The notes under the pieces were generated by a model. That model saw nothing but the letters and a program-made list of their open reading frames with translations. It was not told where the DNA came from and ran no database searches. A stretch of DNA of 64,000 bases from Arenibacter amylolyticus (lineage in GTDB: Bacteria > Bacteroidota > Bacteroidia > Flavobacteriales > Flavobacteriaceae). Both the position numbers and the translations under genes were made by a program. Below, piece by piece: positions 8,930-18,450 of the stretch; positions within the stretch are counted from its first letter, which is position 1; each line of letters starts with the position of its first letter. The stretch covers positions 1 through 64,000 of the forward strand of contig NZ_MTAZ01000014.1 of assembly GCF_002150785.1 (NCBI RefSeq), read 5' to 3'.

Positions 8930-10288
8930 ATGACCACTTTTCAGGATTTAAATCTATCAAAACAAATATTGTACGGAATTGAGGATTTGGGATTTGATTC
9001 CCCAACCCCCATTCAAGAACAATCATTTTCGGTAATCCGATCCGGAAAAGACATGGTAGGAATAGCCCAGACAGGGACTGGTAAGACCTTGGCCTATATC
9101 CTCCCAATCCTACAAGAATTAAAATTCTCCAAGCAAATAAATCCCCGTGTTTTAATTTTAGTGCCCACAAGAGAGCTGGTAGTTCAAGTGGTAGAGAATA
9201 TAAACTCTTTTGCCACCTATACGAGTAGTAGGGTATGTGGAATTTATGGAGGAGCCAATATAAATACACAGCGACAAGCGGTAGCCCAGGGTTGCGATAT
9301 TTTAGTGGCCACTCCCGGACGGTTGTACGATCTTTGTTTAGACCGGACGGTTAAGTTGCGAGATGTGAAAAAGCTGGTGATAGACGAGGTAGATGTTATG
9401 TTAGACCTTGGCTTCCGATTTCAGATTACCAATATTTTGGAATTGCTTCCCTCAAAAAGGCAAAATATTATGTTCTCGGCTACCATGACAGAGGATGTAG
9501 CCAAGCTTATAGAGGACTTCTTTATCAGTCCGGTTAAGGTATCCATCGCCATTAGCGGTACTCCCTTGGCCAATATTGATCAGACTTCCTATGCCGTTGA
9601 AAATTTTTACACCAAAATAAACTTATTGTGTTATTTATTAAAGGACAAGACGCTATATAACAAGGTTTTGATTTTTATTTCAAGCAAAAGAAGTGCCGAC
9701 CGATTATATGAAGCAATGAATGAGGTGTTTGGTGCTGAAATTGATGTGATACACTCTAATAAGACCCAGAATTATAGGTTGCGTTCCATTGATCGGTTTG
9801 ATGAAGGGCAGAATAGGATTTTAATCTCTACGGACATTATGGCTAGGGGAATTGACCTAGATAGAGTGAGTCACGTCATTAACTTTGACACCCCAAAGTT
9901 TCCTGAAAATTACATTCACCGAATTGGAAGAACCGGAAGGGCCAAGCAAAAAGGGAAATCCATCTTATTGTTTACAGAGATGGAAGAGGATTTTAAATCC
10001 AGTATAGAAGCTTTAATGGATTTTTCAATTCCCGTACTAGAGTTCCCTAAGGAAGTAGAAATTTCCGAAAAATTGGCTCCTGAAGAACGTCCTATAGATA
10101 TGGAACTTGCCAAGGCCAACAGAGCTGCCAACGACCAAGAAGGTGGGGGTGCCTTTCATGAGAAATTGGAAAAGAATCAAAAGGTTAATTTGGGAGGATC
10201 CTACAAACGAACTATAGCTAGAAAATATAAAAAACCTCTGACTAGGGGGGATAAGAACGCGGCCAAAAGAAACAAAAACAGAAGGTAG
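8930..10288 (+). CDS. DEAD-box family ATP-dependent RNA helicase
   Basis: SF2 RNA helicase of 452 residues with all motifs in order: Q motif (PTPIQEQ, 26-32), Walker A AQTGTGKT (46-53), PTREL (78-82), the Walker B box here reading DEVD (151-154) instead of DEAD, SAT near 185, and HRIGRTGR in the second RecA domain. The C-terminal tail is basic and disordered-looking (KKPLTRGDKNAAKRNKN), suited to RNA binding, as in RhlE/CshA-type helicases of RNA decay or ribosome assembly. The DEVD variant is tolerated in some bacterial members. The VF530 gene follows after 44 bases and may be co-transcribed. Confidence 0.92.
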   Translation: MTTFQDLNLSKQILYGIEDLGFDSPTPIQEQSFSVIRSGKDMVGIAQTGTGKTLAYILPILQELKFSKQINPRVLILVPTRELVVQVVENINSFATYTSSRVCGIYGGANINTQRQAVAQGCDILVATPGRLYDLCLDRTVKLRDVKKLVIDEVDVMLDLGFRFQITNILELLPSKRQNIMFSATMTEDVAKLIEDFFISPVKVSIAISGTPLANIDQTSYAVENFYTKINLLCYLLKDKTLYNKVLIFISSKRSADRLYEAMNEVFGAEIDVIHSNKTQNYRLRSIDRFDEGQNRILISTDIMARGIDLDRVSHVINFDTPKFPENYIHRIGRTGRAKQKGKSILLFTEMEEDFKSSIEALMDFSIPVLEFPKEVEISEKLAPEERPIDMELAKANRAANDQEGGGAFHEKLEKNQKVNLGGSYKRTIARKYKKPLTRGDKNAAKRNKNRR

Positions 10289-10332
10289 TCTGTGCTTCCC
10301 TTTAGGTAAAATAGTCATAAAATAACAACCCC

Positions 10333-10554
10333 ATGAGTAGTAACGATCCATTGCATGGAAAAACATTAGCGGTGATCCTAGAATCCCTCGTAGATCACTA
10401 CGGATGGGAAGCCTTGGGAACCAAGATAAATATTAGATGTTTTAATCACGACCCTTCCATTAAGTCTAGTCTTACCTTTTTGAGAAGAACACCTTGGGCG
10501 CGACAAAAGGTAGAGCAACTTTACCTAAAAACCGTTAAGAGTCAGCATCCCTGA
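10333..10554 (+). CDS. VF530 family (DUF2132) small DNA-binding protein
   Basis: A 73-residue protein matching the VF530/DUF2132 family along its length: [21 protein letters not shown] at the N-terminus, [24 protein letters not shown] in the middle and a helical C-terminus. A solved VF530 structure showed a small helical fold proposed to bind DNA; the cellular role is not established. It lies 44 bases after the RNA helicase on the same strand, with no obvious promoter between, so it is probably the second gene of that operon. Confidence 0.85.
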   Translation: MSSNDPLHGKTLAVILESLVDHYGWEALGTKINIRCFNHDPSIKSSLTFLRRTPWARQKVEQLYLKTVKSQHP

Positions 10555-10799
10555 TTAAAAGACTGCATATCTTAATGCAAGCGAGTGGAAAATGTCGATT
10601 TTCGGCTACTCCTTCCATACAACTTATTTAAGTAACAGGATAAATAAAACGAGCCGTTCTATATGTTGATATTGTGATTTCTAGGAGGGTATTTCAAGTA
10701 AACTCATCCCTAATTGTTTATTATATTATCAACTATAGGCCTATATTAAAAAATTCCTATTTACTTACAGCCCTAATATTATTTCAACCAAAATATATA

Positions 10800-11792
10800 A
10801 TGAAAACACTTAGAGTAGAAGAAGTTTGCCAATTATTAGGAGGAGAGCTTCAGGGAAGCTATGACAAACCCATAACTGGCGCAGAACAATTAGAACGTGC
10901 CCAAAGTTAACAAATCACTTTTATAAGTACCGCCAAATATGCCCGAATCTGGGAAAGTTCGCAGGCTAGCGCAGCCATTGTAGGTGAAAACATATCTATA
11001 TTACCCGGAGAAAATAGAGCTTTTATCAGGGTGGGGAATCCGGACTTGGCAATGGCTAAATTATTGGAGGCCTTGGAGCCTGAGGGCCCTTTGTTGGAAG
11101 ATGAAATTCATCCTATGGCATCGGTTCACCCCACTGCTGTTCTTGGTAATGGATGTAAGGTTGGTGCAGGATGTTATATAGGTAAAAACGTAAGCTTGGG
11201 AGATGGGGTGATTTTGTACCCCAACGTTTCTGTCTTTGACGATTCTACCATCGGAGACCATACGGTAATTTGGTCTGGAACGGTAGTCAGGGAACGTAGT
11301 GTAATTGGTGCCCATTGTATTTTTCACAACAACGTGAGTATTGGTGCAGATGGTTTTGGCTATAGACCTAGTGAAGACGGTAGGGGATTGGTTAAAGTAC
11401 CACAAATTGGAAATGTGATTATTGGAAATTACGTAGAAATTGGAGCTAACTCCTGTGTAGATAGAGGGAAGTTTAGTGCAACTATCATTGGAGACGGATG
11501 TAAAATAGATAATTTGGTGCAGATTGCCCACAACTGTATTTTGGGTAGATCTTGTATCATGGCCGGGAATAGTGGCCTTGCAGGCTCTGTAACTTTGGGG
11601 GATGGGGTAATTATAGGAGGCAGTGCTTCAATAAAAGACCATACCACTATAAACGCAGGTGCAGTAGTAGGTGCCGGATCTGGTGTAATGAATGATGTAT
11701 CTTCCGGGAAAACTGTTTTGGGGTACCCAGCAACGGACGCTAGGGAAATGTTAAAGCAATGGGCAACCTTGAGAAAACTGACTAGGAACTAA
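10800..11792 (+). pseudogene. lpxD: lpxD-like UDP-3-O-acylglucosamine N-acyltransferase with in-frame stop
   Basis: The reading frame from ATG 10800 encodes an LpxD-type protein of about 330 codons, but codon 37 is TAA (10908-10910). The protein resumes in the same frame as QITFIS, exactly the conserved start of the family's N-terminal uridine-binding region, so this is a nonsense change and not a frameshift. Downstream, the hexapeptide-repeat beta-helix and the catalytic His in [10 protein letters not shown] are intact, with a normal C-terminus. LpxD adds the second acyl chain in lipid A synthesis. The gene is not beside lpxC/fabZ-lpxA as in the housekeeping locus, so it may be a dispensable paralogue. 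A restart at GTG 11031 would lack the N-terminal domain. Sequencing error or readthrough cannot be excluded. Confidence 0.8.
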
Positions 11793-11878
11793 ATATAAAA
11801 ACCTGAATTTAATTTAATTTTAAGATAATAGCGCTTATTTTTTTGAGAAATCATTCGTTAAACACCCCTTAAAGTGCG

Positions 11879-11886
11879 TAGTTTTG
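11879..11886 (+). promoter_or_regulatory. Bacteroidota -7 element (TAGTTTTG) upstream of SF2 helicase
   Basis: TAGTTTTG matches TAnnTTTG and ends 27 bases before the helicase ATG at 11914. No well-placed -33 TTG accompanies it, so the call rests on the -7 box and position. Confidence 0.45.
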
Positions 11887-11913
11887 CAACGCTATAATTA
11901 AGAAAAGGAAATT

Positions 11914-13473
11914 ATGTCGGAGATTTCGATTGCAGATGCTATTGTTGATAAAAAAACAGATAAGGAATTATACAGTTACCAAAAAGGGGCGATAGATAAG
12001 ATTTTTGATAAATTTGAAACTGCTCCTGATGATTATCATCTTTTATATCAGTTACCAACCGGCGGTGGAAAGACCGTTATTTTCTCTGAAATTGTTAGGC
12101 AATACCTTAAGCACCATCAAAAGAAGGTGTTAATTATGACCCACCGTCTGGAACTTTGCAGGCAAACCTCCAATATGTTGGATAGTTTTGGGGTTACCAA
12201 TAAGGTGGTAGACAGTAAGGCTAATTTGGACGACCAAGATCAGTATAGCTGTTTTGTGGCCATGGTGGAAACCTTAAATAATAGGCTTCAGGACGATAAA
12301 TTGGATATTTCCGATGTAGGTCTTGTAATTATTGATGAGGCGCACTATAATTCCTTCACCAAACTATTTAAGTTCTTTGAGAGCTCCTTTATTTTAGGGG
12401 TAACGGCAACCCCCTTGAGTTCCAATAAGAACTTGCCAATGAAGAATAACTATGATGAGTTGATTGTTGGGGAAAGTATTCAATCCTTGATAGATAACGA
12501 GTTCTTGGCCAAGGCAGAGTTCTATTCATACAATATGGGACTAACTTCTTTGGAAGTTGGTTCTAATGGGGACTATACCGTAAAATCATCCGAGGATCTG
12601 TACAACAACAGTCAGATGCTGGGGAAACTTTTGGAGGCGTATGAAAAGCATTCCAAAGGAAAGAAAACATTGATTTTTAACAACGGTATTAATACCTCGT
12701 TACACGTATATGAAACCTTTAGGGCGGCAGGATTACCTATTGCCCATTTGGATAATACAGCTACCAAAAAACAACGAAAACAAATTTTAAAGTGGTTTAA
12801 AAACACGCCTGATGCCATTTTAACCTCGGTAAGTATATTGACCACAGGTTTTGATGAACCTACGATAGATACCATTATATTGAACAGGGCAACCAAATCG
12901 CTTACCCTGTATTATCAAATGATAGGTAGGGGTTCTAGGATATTGCAAAATAAATCTACCTTCTCGGTAATAGATTTAGGAAACAATTACCACCGTTTTG
13001 GACCTTGGGGAGCAGATTTGGACTGGCAAGCTATCTTTACCGCACCAAACTTCTATTGGGATAGGATTATTAGTGATGAAGAGCTGGAAAGTACTTTTAA
13101 ATGGGAAATGCCAGAGGCATTGCGCGCAGAGTTTGCTAATACAGAGGACGTTTATTTCGATATTAAGGAAACCTATGTAAACTCGGTAAAGAATGGAGAA
13201 TCGTCCAAAGTAGTATTGGAGCGTTCCATAGAGCAACATGCCAGAATATGCGTAGAAAATAGTGAGGACGTTTATGACGCCCTTGGCCTGGCCAAAATGT
13301 TAGGACCCGATATAGAGGATAGAATACAACGGTATGCCAAATGTATTAGTAAAAGTACCTTTAACTTCCTTAAGTGGCTGAAGGACGATTACCGCAAAAA
13401 ATTGCATTCGTACATACGTCAGAATTTCGACACTATTTATGAAGACATTCACGGGTACCCTCTCGAAGACTAA
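11914..13473 (+). CDS. DEAD/DEAH-box superfamily 2 helicase (COG1061-like)
   Basis: A 519-residue SF2 ATPase resembling the Res/SSL2 helicase core. Walker A TGGGKT is near residues 49-54, Walker B DEAH follows LVIIDEAHYNS near 140, then GVTATP, and motif VI reads QMIGRGSR. The C-terminal 150 residues form an extra helical domain with no recognised catalytic motif. No methyltransferase or nuclease gene is adjacent, so a restriction role is unlikely; a housekeeping DNA-repair or remodelling role is inferred. It has its own -7 box and a terminator about 50 bases after the stop, so it is probably monocistronic. Confidence 0.85.
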   Translation: MSEISIADAIVDKKTDKELYSYQKGAIDKIFDKFETAPDDYHLLYQLPTGGGKTVIFSEIVRQYLKHHQKKVLIMTHRLELCRQTSNMLDSFGVTNKVVDSKANLDDQDQYSCFVAMVETLNNRLQDDKLDISDVGLVIIDEAHYNSFTKLFKFFESSFILGVTATPLSSNKNLPMKNNYDELIVGESIQSLIDNEFLAKAEFYSYNMGLTSLEVGSNGDYTVKSSEDLYNNSQMLGKLLEAYEKHSKGKKTLIFNNGINTSLHVYETFRAAGLPIAHLDNTATKKQRKQILKWFKNTPDAILTSVSILTTGFDEPTIDTIILNRATKSLTLYYQMIGRGSRILQNKSTFSVIDLGNNYHRFGPWGADLDWQAIFTAPNFYWDRIISDEELESTFKWEMPEALRAEFANTEDVYFDIKETYVNSVKNGESSKVVLERSIEQHARICVENSEDVYDALGLAKMLGPDIEDRIQRYAKCISKSTFNFLKWLKDDYRKKLHSYIRQNFDTIYEDIHGYPLED

Positions 13474-13523
13474 TTTTAGAAATTGTAAGTAATATAATAA
13501 TGGGGCTCATCCTCATTTAATAT

Positions 13524-13550
13524 AAACCCTCGCCATAACGGTGAGGGTTT
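13524..13550 (+). terminator. Rho-independent terminator of SF2 helicase gene
   Basis: An 11-bp stem with one G-U pair (arms 13524-13534 and 13540-13550) and a 5-base loop, followed by a T-run. It lies about 50 bases after the helicase stop. Confidence 0.85.
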
Positions 13551-13556
13551 TTTATT

Positions 13557-13858
13557 GGTTTTAGGCGTGAAAAACTCAACCTTATTTTAATAAATAGGAG
13601 TCAAGGACCAGCCAATAGCCCCACCTAATTATAGGGGAGAACTTCCGGGGATAAGGGATGTCCATAAATTCAATCCTACCAATTAGCGTGCCTTCCGTTC
13701 TCTGGGTGGTCTAAATATTATCGGTGGTTATTGTCCGGTGCCTTATGAACCCGATTTTAGGGAGTTGATGAACCAATTTTTTTGTGCCCCATAAAGTGCT
13801 ACTATACAGCGGGTATCCCCCCTGCACTTCCTTAGTATCTAAAATTAGACAGGATATC
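13557..13858. other. Intergenic stretch with no recognised feature
   Basis: About 300 bases between the helicase terminator and the end of the pirin gene. I find no ORF with a believable start, no repeat and no strong hairpin. It may be decayed sequence. Confidence 0.5.
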
Positions 13859-14572
13859 CTAATTAGACATTGGCACCTCCATTAAAAGGACCTTACTGGG
13901 GGCTGTTGCGGTAATATTAATTTTTTCCACCTCCATAATACCAAGTCCGTCCCTTCTTTCCAATGGTAAGTCCTCCACTAATATTGCCCCCTCCAATACA
14001 AATAAATATACTCCGTTATCTCTTTTGTTTAAAGTATAGGTAGTGCTTTTATCCTTCTCAAAATTTCCCATACTAAACCAGGCATCTTGATGTATCCAAA
14101 CCCCTTGATCTTTTGGGTTTGGAGATAAAATCTGATAGAATTCATTCTCAACGGCCAGGTCACTAATCTTAATTTGATCGTACCTGGGAGTTACGTTGGG
14201 GGAATGGGGAAGTACCCATATCTGTAAAAACTGTACCTCCTCAGTTTGGCTAGCGTTGTATTCGCTGTGGTATACTCCAGTCCCTGCACTCATTACCTGA
14301 ATATCGCCCTCTCTTATAAGGGTGGTATTGCCCATACTGTCCTTATGTTCCAAATCTCCTTTAAGAGGAATGGAGATGATTTCCATGTTTTTGTGAGGGT
14401 GCTCACCAAAGCCTTGTCCGGCCGCTACCTTGTCATCATTTAACACCCTTAGCATTCCAAAATTCATTCGATCTTGGTCATAATAGTTGGCAAAACTAAA
14501 CGTGTGGTAAGAATTTAACCAGCCATGGTTGGCATGGCCTCTGCTAGACGCTTTATGTACTACTGTTTTCAT
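13859..14572 (-). CDS. Pirin family protein (bicupin)
   Basis: A 237-residue bicupin of the pirin/YhhW family. The N-terminal cupin contains the metal-binding pattern GEHPHKNMEI (about residues 56-65) and a further His in GTGVYHSEY; the conserved N-terminal segment HGWLNSYHTFSFANY is typical. Bacterial members bind Fe or another metal, and some have quercetin 2,3-dioxygenase activity in vitro; others act as redox-responsive regulators. Substrate is unknown here. A -7-like box lies just upstream on the minus strand. The gene stands alone between two unrelated operons. Confidence 0.9.
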   Translation of the reverse strand: MKTVVHKASSRGHANHGWLNSYHTFSFANYYDQDRMNFGMLRVLNDDKVAAGQGFGEHPHKNMEIISIPLKGDLEHKDSMGNTTLIREGDIQVMSAGTGVYHSEYNASQTEEVQFLQIWVLPHSPNVTPRYDQIKISDLAVENEFYQILSPNPKDQGVWIHQDAWFSMGNFEKDKSTTYTLNKRDNGVYLFVLEGAILVEDLPLERRDGLGIMEVEKINITATAPSKVLLMEVPMSN

Positions 14573-14593
14573 ACTTCATAAAATTTAACAGGA

Positions 14594-14601
14594 CAAAACT
14601 A
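14594..14601 (-). promoter_or_regulatory. Candidate -7 element (TAGTTTTG) for pirin gene
   Basis: Read on the minus strand, these bases are TAGTTTTG, matching TAnnTTTG, 22 bases upstream of the pirin ATG. No matching -33 box is seen. Confidence 0.4.
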
Positions 14602-14847
14602 CAACTAGAATAATTAATCCCCTCGCCGGTTGATAAGTAATGGCTTTAATATCAGTATTGAAAATGGATTGCAATGCCTACAAAATAGCGTATCTCTTTA
14701 TATCATTATAGACTACTAATCCATTAGTTTCAAATTCTAGGTCATTCCAAGAAACTTGTAAATCATCTATTTATAAAAATTAGGTTGAATGGCCAAGTAT
14801 TCAAAAATTTGGGTAAATTAGCTACATACGTAAAAAAAAACCAACCT

Positions 14848-15408
14848 ATGACTACCATTATTATTTTATTGATTTTTATTGTCCTATTAGCCTTTTTCTT
14901 GGTTCATGTTTACAATAAGTTTGTCCGATTTAGAAATTTAGTGAAGGATGCATGGAGCAATATAGATGTTGCTTTGAAACGTCGTTACGATTTAATTCCC
15001 AATTTAGTAGAAACGGTTAAAGGCTATGCCTCCCATGAGAAGTCTACCTTTGATGCCGTTATCCAAGCGCGTAATGAGGCACTAGCAGTGCCTGCGGGAG
15101 ACATCAATACCCAAATAAAGGCCGAACAACAATTGAAACGCAGTTTAGGCGGAATTTTTGCTTTAGTGGAAGCCTATCCAGATCTAAAGGCAAATACCAA
15201 TTTTTTGGATTTACAAGAAAAGTTAAATCATATAGAGGAGAATTTAGAACGTGCCAGAAGGTATTATAACGGTACCGTCCGAGAGAACAATACGTATGGC
15301 GAGAGTTTTCCGGGCGTTTTAGTGGCCGGTATGTTTAATTACCAGAAATATGATTATTACGAGGTAGAAGAAGAAGCTAGAGGTAATGTAAAAGTAAGCT
15401 TTCAATAA
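14848..15408 (+). CDS. lemA: LemA family membrane-anchored protein
   Basis: LemA-family protein of about 186 residues from ATG 14848. This start leads straight into the single N-terminal membrane anchor (IIILLIFIVLLAFFLV); an ATG at 14785 would add 21 residues before it. The conserved block follows: FRNLVKDAWSNIDVALKRRYDLIPNLVETVKGYA, then a long helical domain exposed on one face of the membrane, ending NYQKYDYYEVEEEARG. Function of the family is poorly defined. It is coupled to the DUF2207 gene by a one-base overlap (TAATG); this pairing is recurrent in bacteria and suggests a joint envelope function. Confidence 0.9.
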   Translation: MTTIIILLIFIVLLAFFLVHVYNKFVRFRNLVKDAWSNIDVALKRRYDLIPNLVETVKGYASHEKSTFDAVIQARNEALAVPAGDINTQIKAEQQLKRSLGGIFALVEAYPDLKANTNFLDLQEKLNHIEENLERARRYYNGTVRENNTYGESFPGVLVAGMFNYQKYDYYEVEEEARGNVKVSFQ

Positions 15409-17105
15409 TGGTCTATAGGATTGTACTACTCTTAGCGTTCTTGTGTTGGTCTTTTGGCCATGCTCAGGGCTTTACCGTAAATAATTTTAAGGTAGATATC
15501 ACCATCCATAAAGAGGGATATTTTGACGTGGTAGAAAATTACGATGTAAATTTTGAGGAGCCCAAGCACGGGATCTACAGAACCATCCAAACCTTATATG
15601 AAGTACAAGATTCCACTGGGGCCATTTCCAAAAGAAGAATACAAATTAAAGATATAGAAGTTCCTAATCACAAGTTTGATATTCCCTTCAATTTTATGCA
15701 GAAATATCAAGAGAATCTAGATATCAAGATAGGGGATAAAGACATTACGCTCTTGGGGCCACAGCATTACGAAATTAGGTACAGGGTATACAATGCATTC
15801 ATTTTTGACGAAGCAAATATTCAATTTTATTGGAATATTAAGCCCGATGGATGGGACGCCAATTTCAATCAGATCAGTTTTACTATTAACGTTCCCCAAG
15901 ATGTGTATTTAAGTAAGGAAAACACCTTCTTATATTCTGGGAAAACAGGAACTACTGGGGTGAGTACTGATTTTCAGACCTATTTTACAAATAGCCAATT
16001 TTCTGGTAGCAGCAAATTGGGATCTATTTCTTATCCTGGACAAAGCGTTACCGTATTGATTAAAATGCCCGTTGGAGCCATTGCCGAATATAAGCCGTGG
16101 TGGCCATTTTGGACCAATTACGGCTATGTCTTTCCAGTAGGTATGATGATAGTAGCCTTTTTTTGGGTGTGGCGCATCTTTGGCAGAGATGAGCGGGTAA
16201 TTGCTACAACTACCTATTACCCTCCCGATAATATAGATCCGGCCATGGCAGGATTTCTTATTAACGATAGGGAAGATTATTCAGATTTAATTGCGCTGTT
16301 CCCTTATTGGGGTATGAAAGGACTAATTAGGATAGAAGAGATTTCCAAAAAAGGCATTTTTGGATCCAAGGATACCAAAATAATAAAATTAAAGCCCTTG
16401 CCAGCGGATGCCACTGTGTATGAACGAGAAATATTTAACGGATTGTTCACTGATACAACCACCAAGGAAGAAAAGGATGAAGTATTGATAAGTAGCCTTA
16501 AAAACAGCTTTTATACAAAAATGAACAGTGCAAAGGAGTTACTCAACGAAAAGGCCCAACCATTTTATGAGGGAGAGTCCAAAAAGGTGCAGGGCATACT
16601 TTATGTGGTATTAATATTATTGGCCCTAGCACTCACTGCGATTGGATTGTTTGTATGGGGTTTTATGGGAGCGGCGGCTATGATAATCACTTGTTTGGTG
16701 CTGATTTATCTTAATAAGTATATGATTAAGAAAAATGACAAGGGAAATAGGCTTCTATCCGAATTAAAAGGGTTTAAGCGGTTTGTAAAAGTAGCTGAAG
16801 AAAACAAGTTAAAGATGTTGTTGGAAGAGGATCCCCATTATTTTGAAAGCACCATGGGGTACGCATTGGCATTCGGTATGTTTTCTAGATGGGCCAAAAA
16901 ATTTGATGCTTTAAATTTACCTCCCCCAAATTGGTATATTGGCCAAAGTGGAATGAGTATGCACGGATTCTCCAAATCCTTTTCCAGTTCTATGTCTCAG
17001 GCGCAATCCAATATGGTAAGCATTCCTTCCAGTTCGGGAGGGGGTTCTTCCGGTGGCGGTTCTTCCGGTGGGGGATTTGGCGGTGGCGGTGGTGGCAGTT
17101 GGTAA
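15408..17105 (+). CDS. DUF2207 domain membrane protein, partner of LemA
   Basis: A 565-residue envelope protein. It has a signal peptide (VLLLAFLCWSFGHAQG), an extracytoplasmic beta-rich DUF2207 domain to about residue 220, a membrane segment near 240 (YGVFPVGMMIVAFFWVW-like stretch), a cytoplasmic region, two closely spaced membrane segments near 400-430, and a C-terminal tail of repeated SSGGG/GGGG motifs ending in GGSW. The Gly-Ser tail is a known feature of this family. Function is unknown; linkage to LemA by a one-base overlap implies a shared pathway. No catalytic residues are recognised. Confidence 0.88.
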   Translation: MVYRIVLLLAFLCWSFGHAQGFTVNNFKVDITIHKEGYFDVVENYDVNFEEPKHGIYRTIQTLYEVQDSTGAISKRRIQIKDIEVPNHKFDIPFNFMQKYQENLDIKIGDKDITLLGPQHYEIRYRVYNAFIFDEANIQFYWNIKPDGWDANFNQISFTINVPQDVYLSKENTFLYSGKTGTTGVSTDFQTYFTNSQFSGSSKLGSISYPGQSVTVLIKMPVGAIAEYKPWWPFWTNYGYVFPVGMMIVAFFWVWRIFGRDERVIATTTYYPPDNIDPAMAGFLINDREDYSDLIALFPYWGMKGLIRIEEISKKGIFGSKDTKIIKLKPLPADATVYEREIFNGLFTDTTTKEEKDEVLISSLKNSFYTKMNSAKELLNEKAQPFYEGESKKVQGILYVVLILLALALTAIGLFVWGFMGAAAMIITCLVLIYLNKYMIKKNDKGNRLLSELKGFKRFVKVAEENKLKMLLEEDPHYFESTMGYALAFGMFSRWAKKFDALNLPPPNWYIGQSGMSMHGFSKSFSSSMSQAQSNMVSIPSSSGGGSSGGGSSGGGFGGGGGGSW

Positions 17106-17136
17106 TATTGTCCAAAACTAAGCTTAGAATAAGGAC

Positions 17137-17165
17137 TTGGTTATAGGTTCTTATGGTTACCTTTG
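17137..17165 (+). promoter_or_regulatory. Bacteroidota promoter (TTG-N18-TACCTTTG) for EamA transporter
   Basis: TTG at 17137-17139 and TACCTTTG at 17158-17165 are separated by 18 bases, the expected spacing for the Bacteroidota housekeeping sigma factor. The transporter ATG is 31 bases further on. Confidence 0.65.
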
Positions 17166-17196
17166 CTGCTTCTTTTAAACAGCATCTATTATTGTA

Positions 17197-18120
17197 ATGA
17201 CTAAAACCAAGCACCCCTTTATGGTTATATTGGCATTCTTTGCCATCTATGTAATTTGGGGTTCCACCTATTTATTCAATAAAATCGCGGTACAGGAATT
17301 ACCCCCTTTTATGCTGGCCTCGGTGCGATTTACCGTAGCTGGCCTCCTGATATTTCTGCTATGTAAGATATTGGGAATTCCACTGACCATAACTAGAAAG
17401 CAGTTGAAAAACTGTATTATAGCGGGATTCCTATTTTTATCGGTAGGTAATGGTTTTGTAGTGTGGTCCTTGCAATATGTAGATAGTGGATTGGCAGCCT
17501 TGGAGATTGCAGCCCAACCCTTAGTAGTCTTGTTATTGATGCGTATTTTACAGGGTAAAAAAATTATGCCCATGTCCCTCTTGGGGGTGGCTTTAGGGAT
17601 TTTGGGTATTTTCCTTCTTGTAAGCCAAAATCAGATAGTAAGTAACGAGAATACCTTAGTGGGAATGGCCATGATATTTATGTGTATGTTAAGTTGGGCT
17701 TTTTCCAGTCTATTTGTAGCCAGAGCAGACCTCCCTACCAATTACTTTGTGAATACAGGCTTTCAGATGTTCTCTGGAGGGATAATTTTAATGATTGGAA
17801 GTCTAGTTATTGGTGAGCCATGGAGTCTACCTTCCCAATGGAGTAGTACTGTGCTATATTCCTTGGGATTCTTAATACTATTTGGCAGTATTCTGGCCTT
17901 TACGGCTTTTAATTACCTGCTAAAGATCGTTTCCCCAGAAAAAGTGGCCACCTCCACCTATGTAAATCCTATCATTGCCCTGCTTTTGGGGTGGTTGTAT
18001 TTGGAGGAGCAAATAACTACACAGTCGGCCATTGCGGCCCTTGTTTTATTAACCGGAGTCTATTTTATTAATACCAAGAAGAAATTAGTGCTGTTTAGTC
18101 GGTTTTCCTCTAAAAATTAA
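17197..18120 (+). CDS. EamA/DMT family transporter
   Basis: A 307-residue inner-membrane protein with about ten hydrophobic segments arranged as two EamA repeats, the drug/metabolite transporter fold. The first repeat begins FAIYVIWGSTYLFNKIAV and the second MIFMCMLSWAFSSLFVAR; the loop sequence SPEKVATSTYVNPIIALLLGW before the ninth helix is highly characteristic of YedA/RhaT-like exporters. Members export amino acids, nucleosides or metabolites; the substrate cannot be told. It has its own promoter, is on the same strand as the LemA pair, and is probably transcribed separately. Confidence 0.9.
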   Translation: MTKTKHPFMVILAFFAIYVIWGSTYLFNKIAVQELPPFMLASVRFTVAGLLIFLLCKILGIPLTITRKQLKNCIIAGFLFLSVGNGFVVWSLQYVDSGLAALEIAAQPLVVLLLMRILQGKKIMPMSLLGVALGILGIFLLVSQNQIVSNENTLVGMAMIFMCMLSWAFSSLFVARADLPTNYFVNTGFQMFSGGIILMIGSLVIGEPWSLPSQWSSTVLYSLGFLILFGSILAFTAFNYLLKIVSPEKVATSTYVNPIIALLLGWLYLEEQITTQSAIAALVLLTGVYFINTKKKLVLFSRFSSKN

Positions 18121-18380
18121 TATTCTTAGGCAAACTCTCTTGATATTGCATCAGCCATCCATAAAAAACTCGCATTTAAAGCTGTTTATCTTTTTAGGAT
18201 TATTCTAAATTCCAAATCCCTTGAATATGAGTAGATAGGAGAAAAGGTACTGATTTTCAATTTTTTCCAAAAACAAGCGATATGTAATACATTGCTATTT
18301 GGGTGAAAAATTAACAAATCCATAGCAATTATCTTAAAATGGTATTGGTTTCTAAATTCTTAGATATTTCCCCCCGCAGC

Positions 18381-18413
18381 TTTGCCCAAGGCATTTAAGA
18401 ACCTATAAGTTTG
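18381..18413 (+). promoter_or_regulatory. Bacteroidota promoter (TTTG-N21-TAAGTTTG) for FKBP gene
   Basis: TTTG at 18381-18384 and TAAGTTTG at 18406-18413, 21 bases apart, match the Bacteroidota consensus well. The FKBP start at 18451 is 37 bases downstream. The remaining 260 bases upstream to the EamA stop hold nothing I recognise. Confidence 0.7.
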
Positions 18414-18450
18414 CATATTATTAATTGAATTATTATTACAATTTTTGGTT

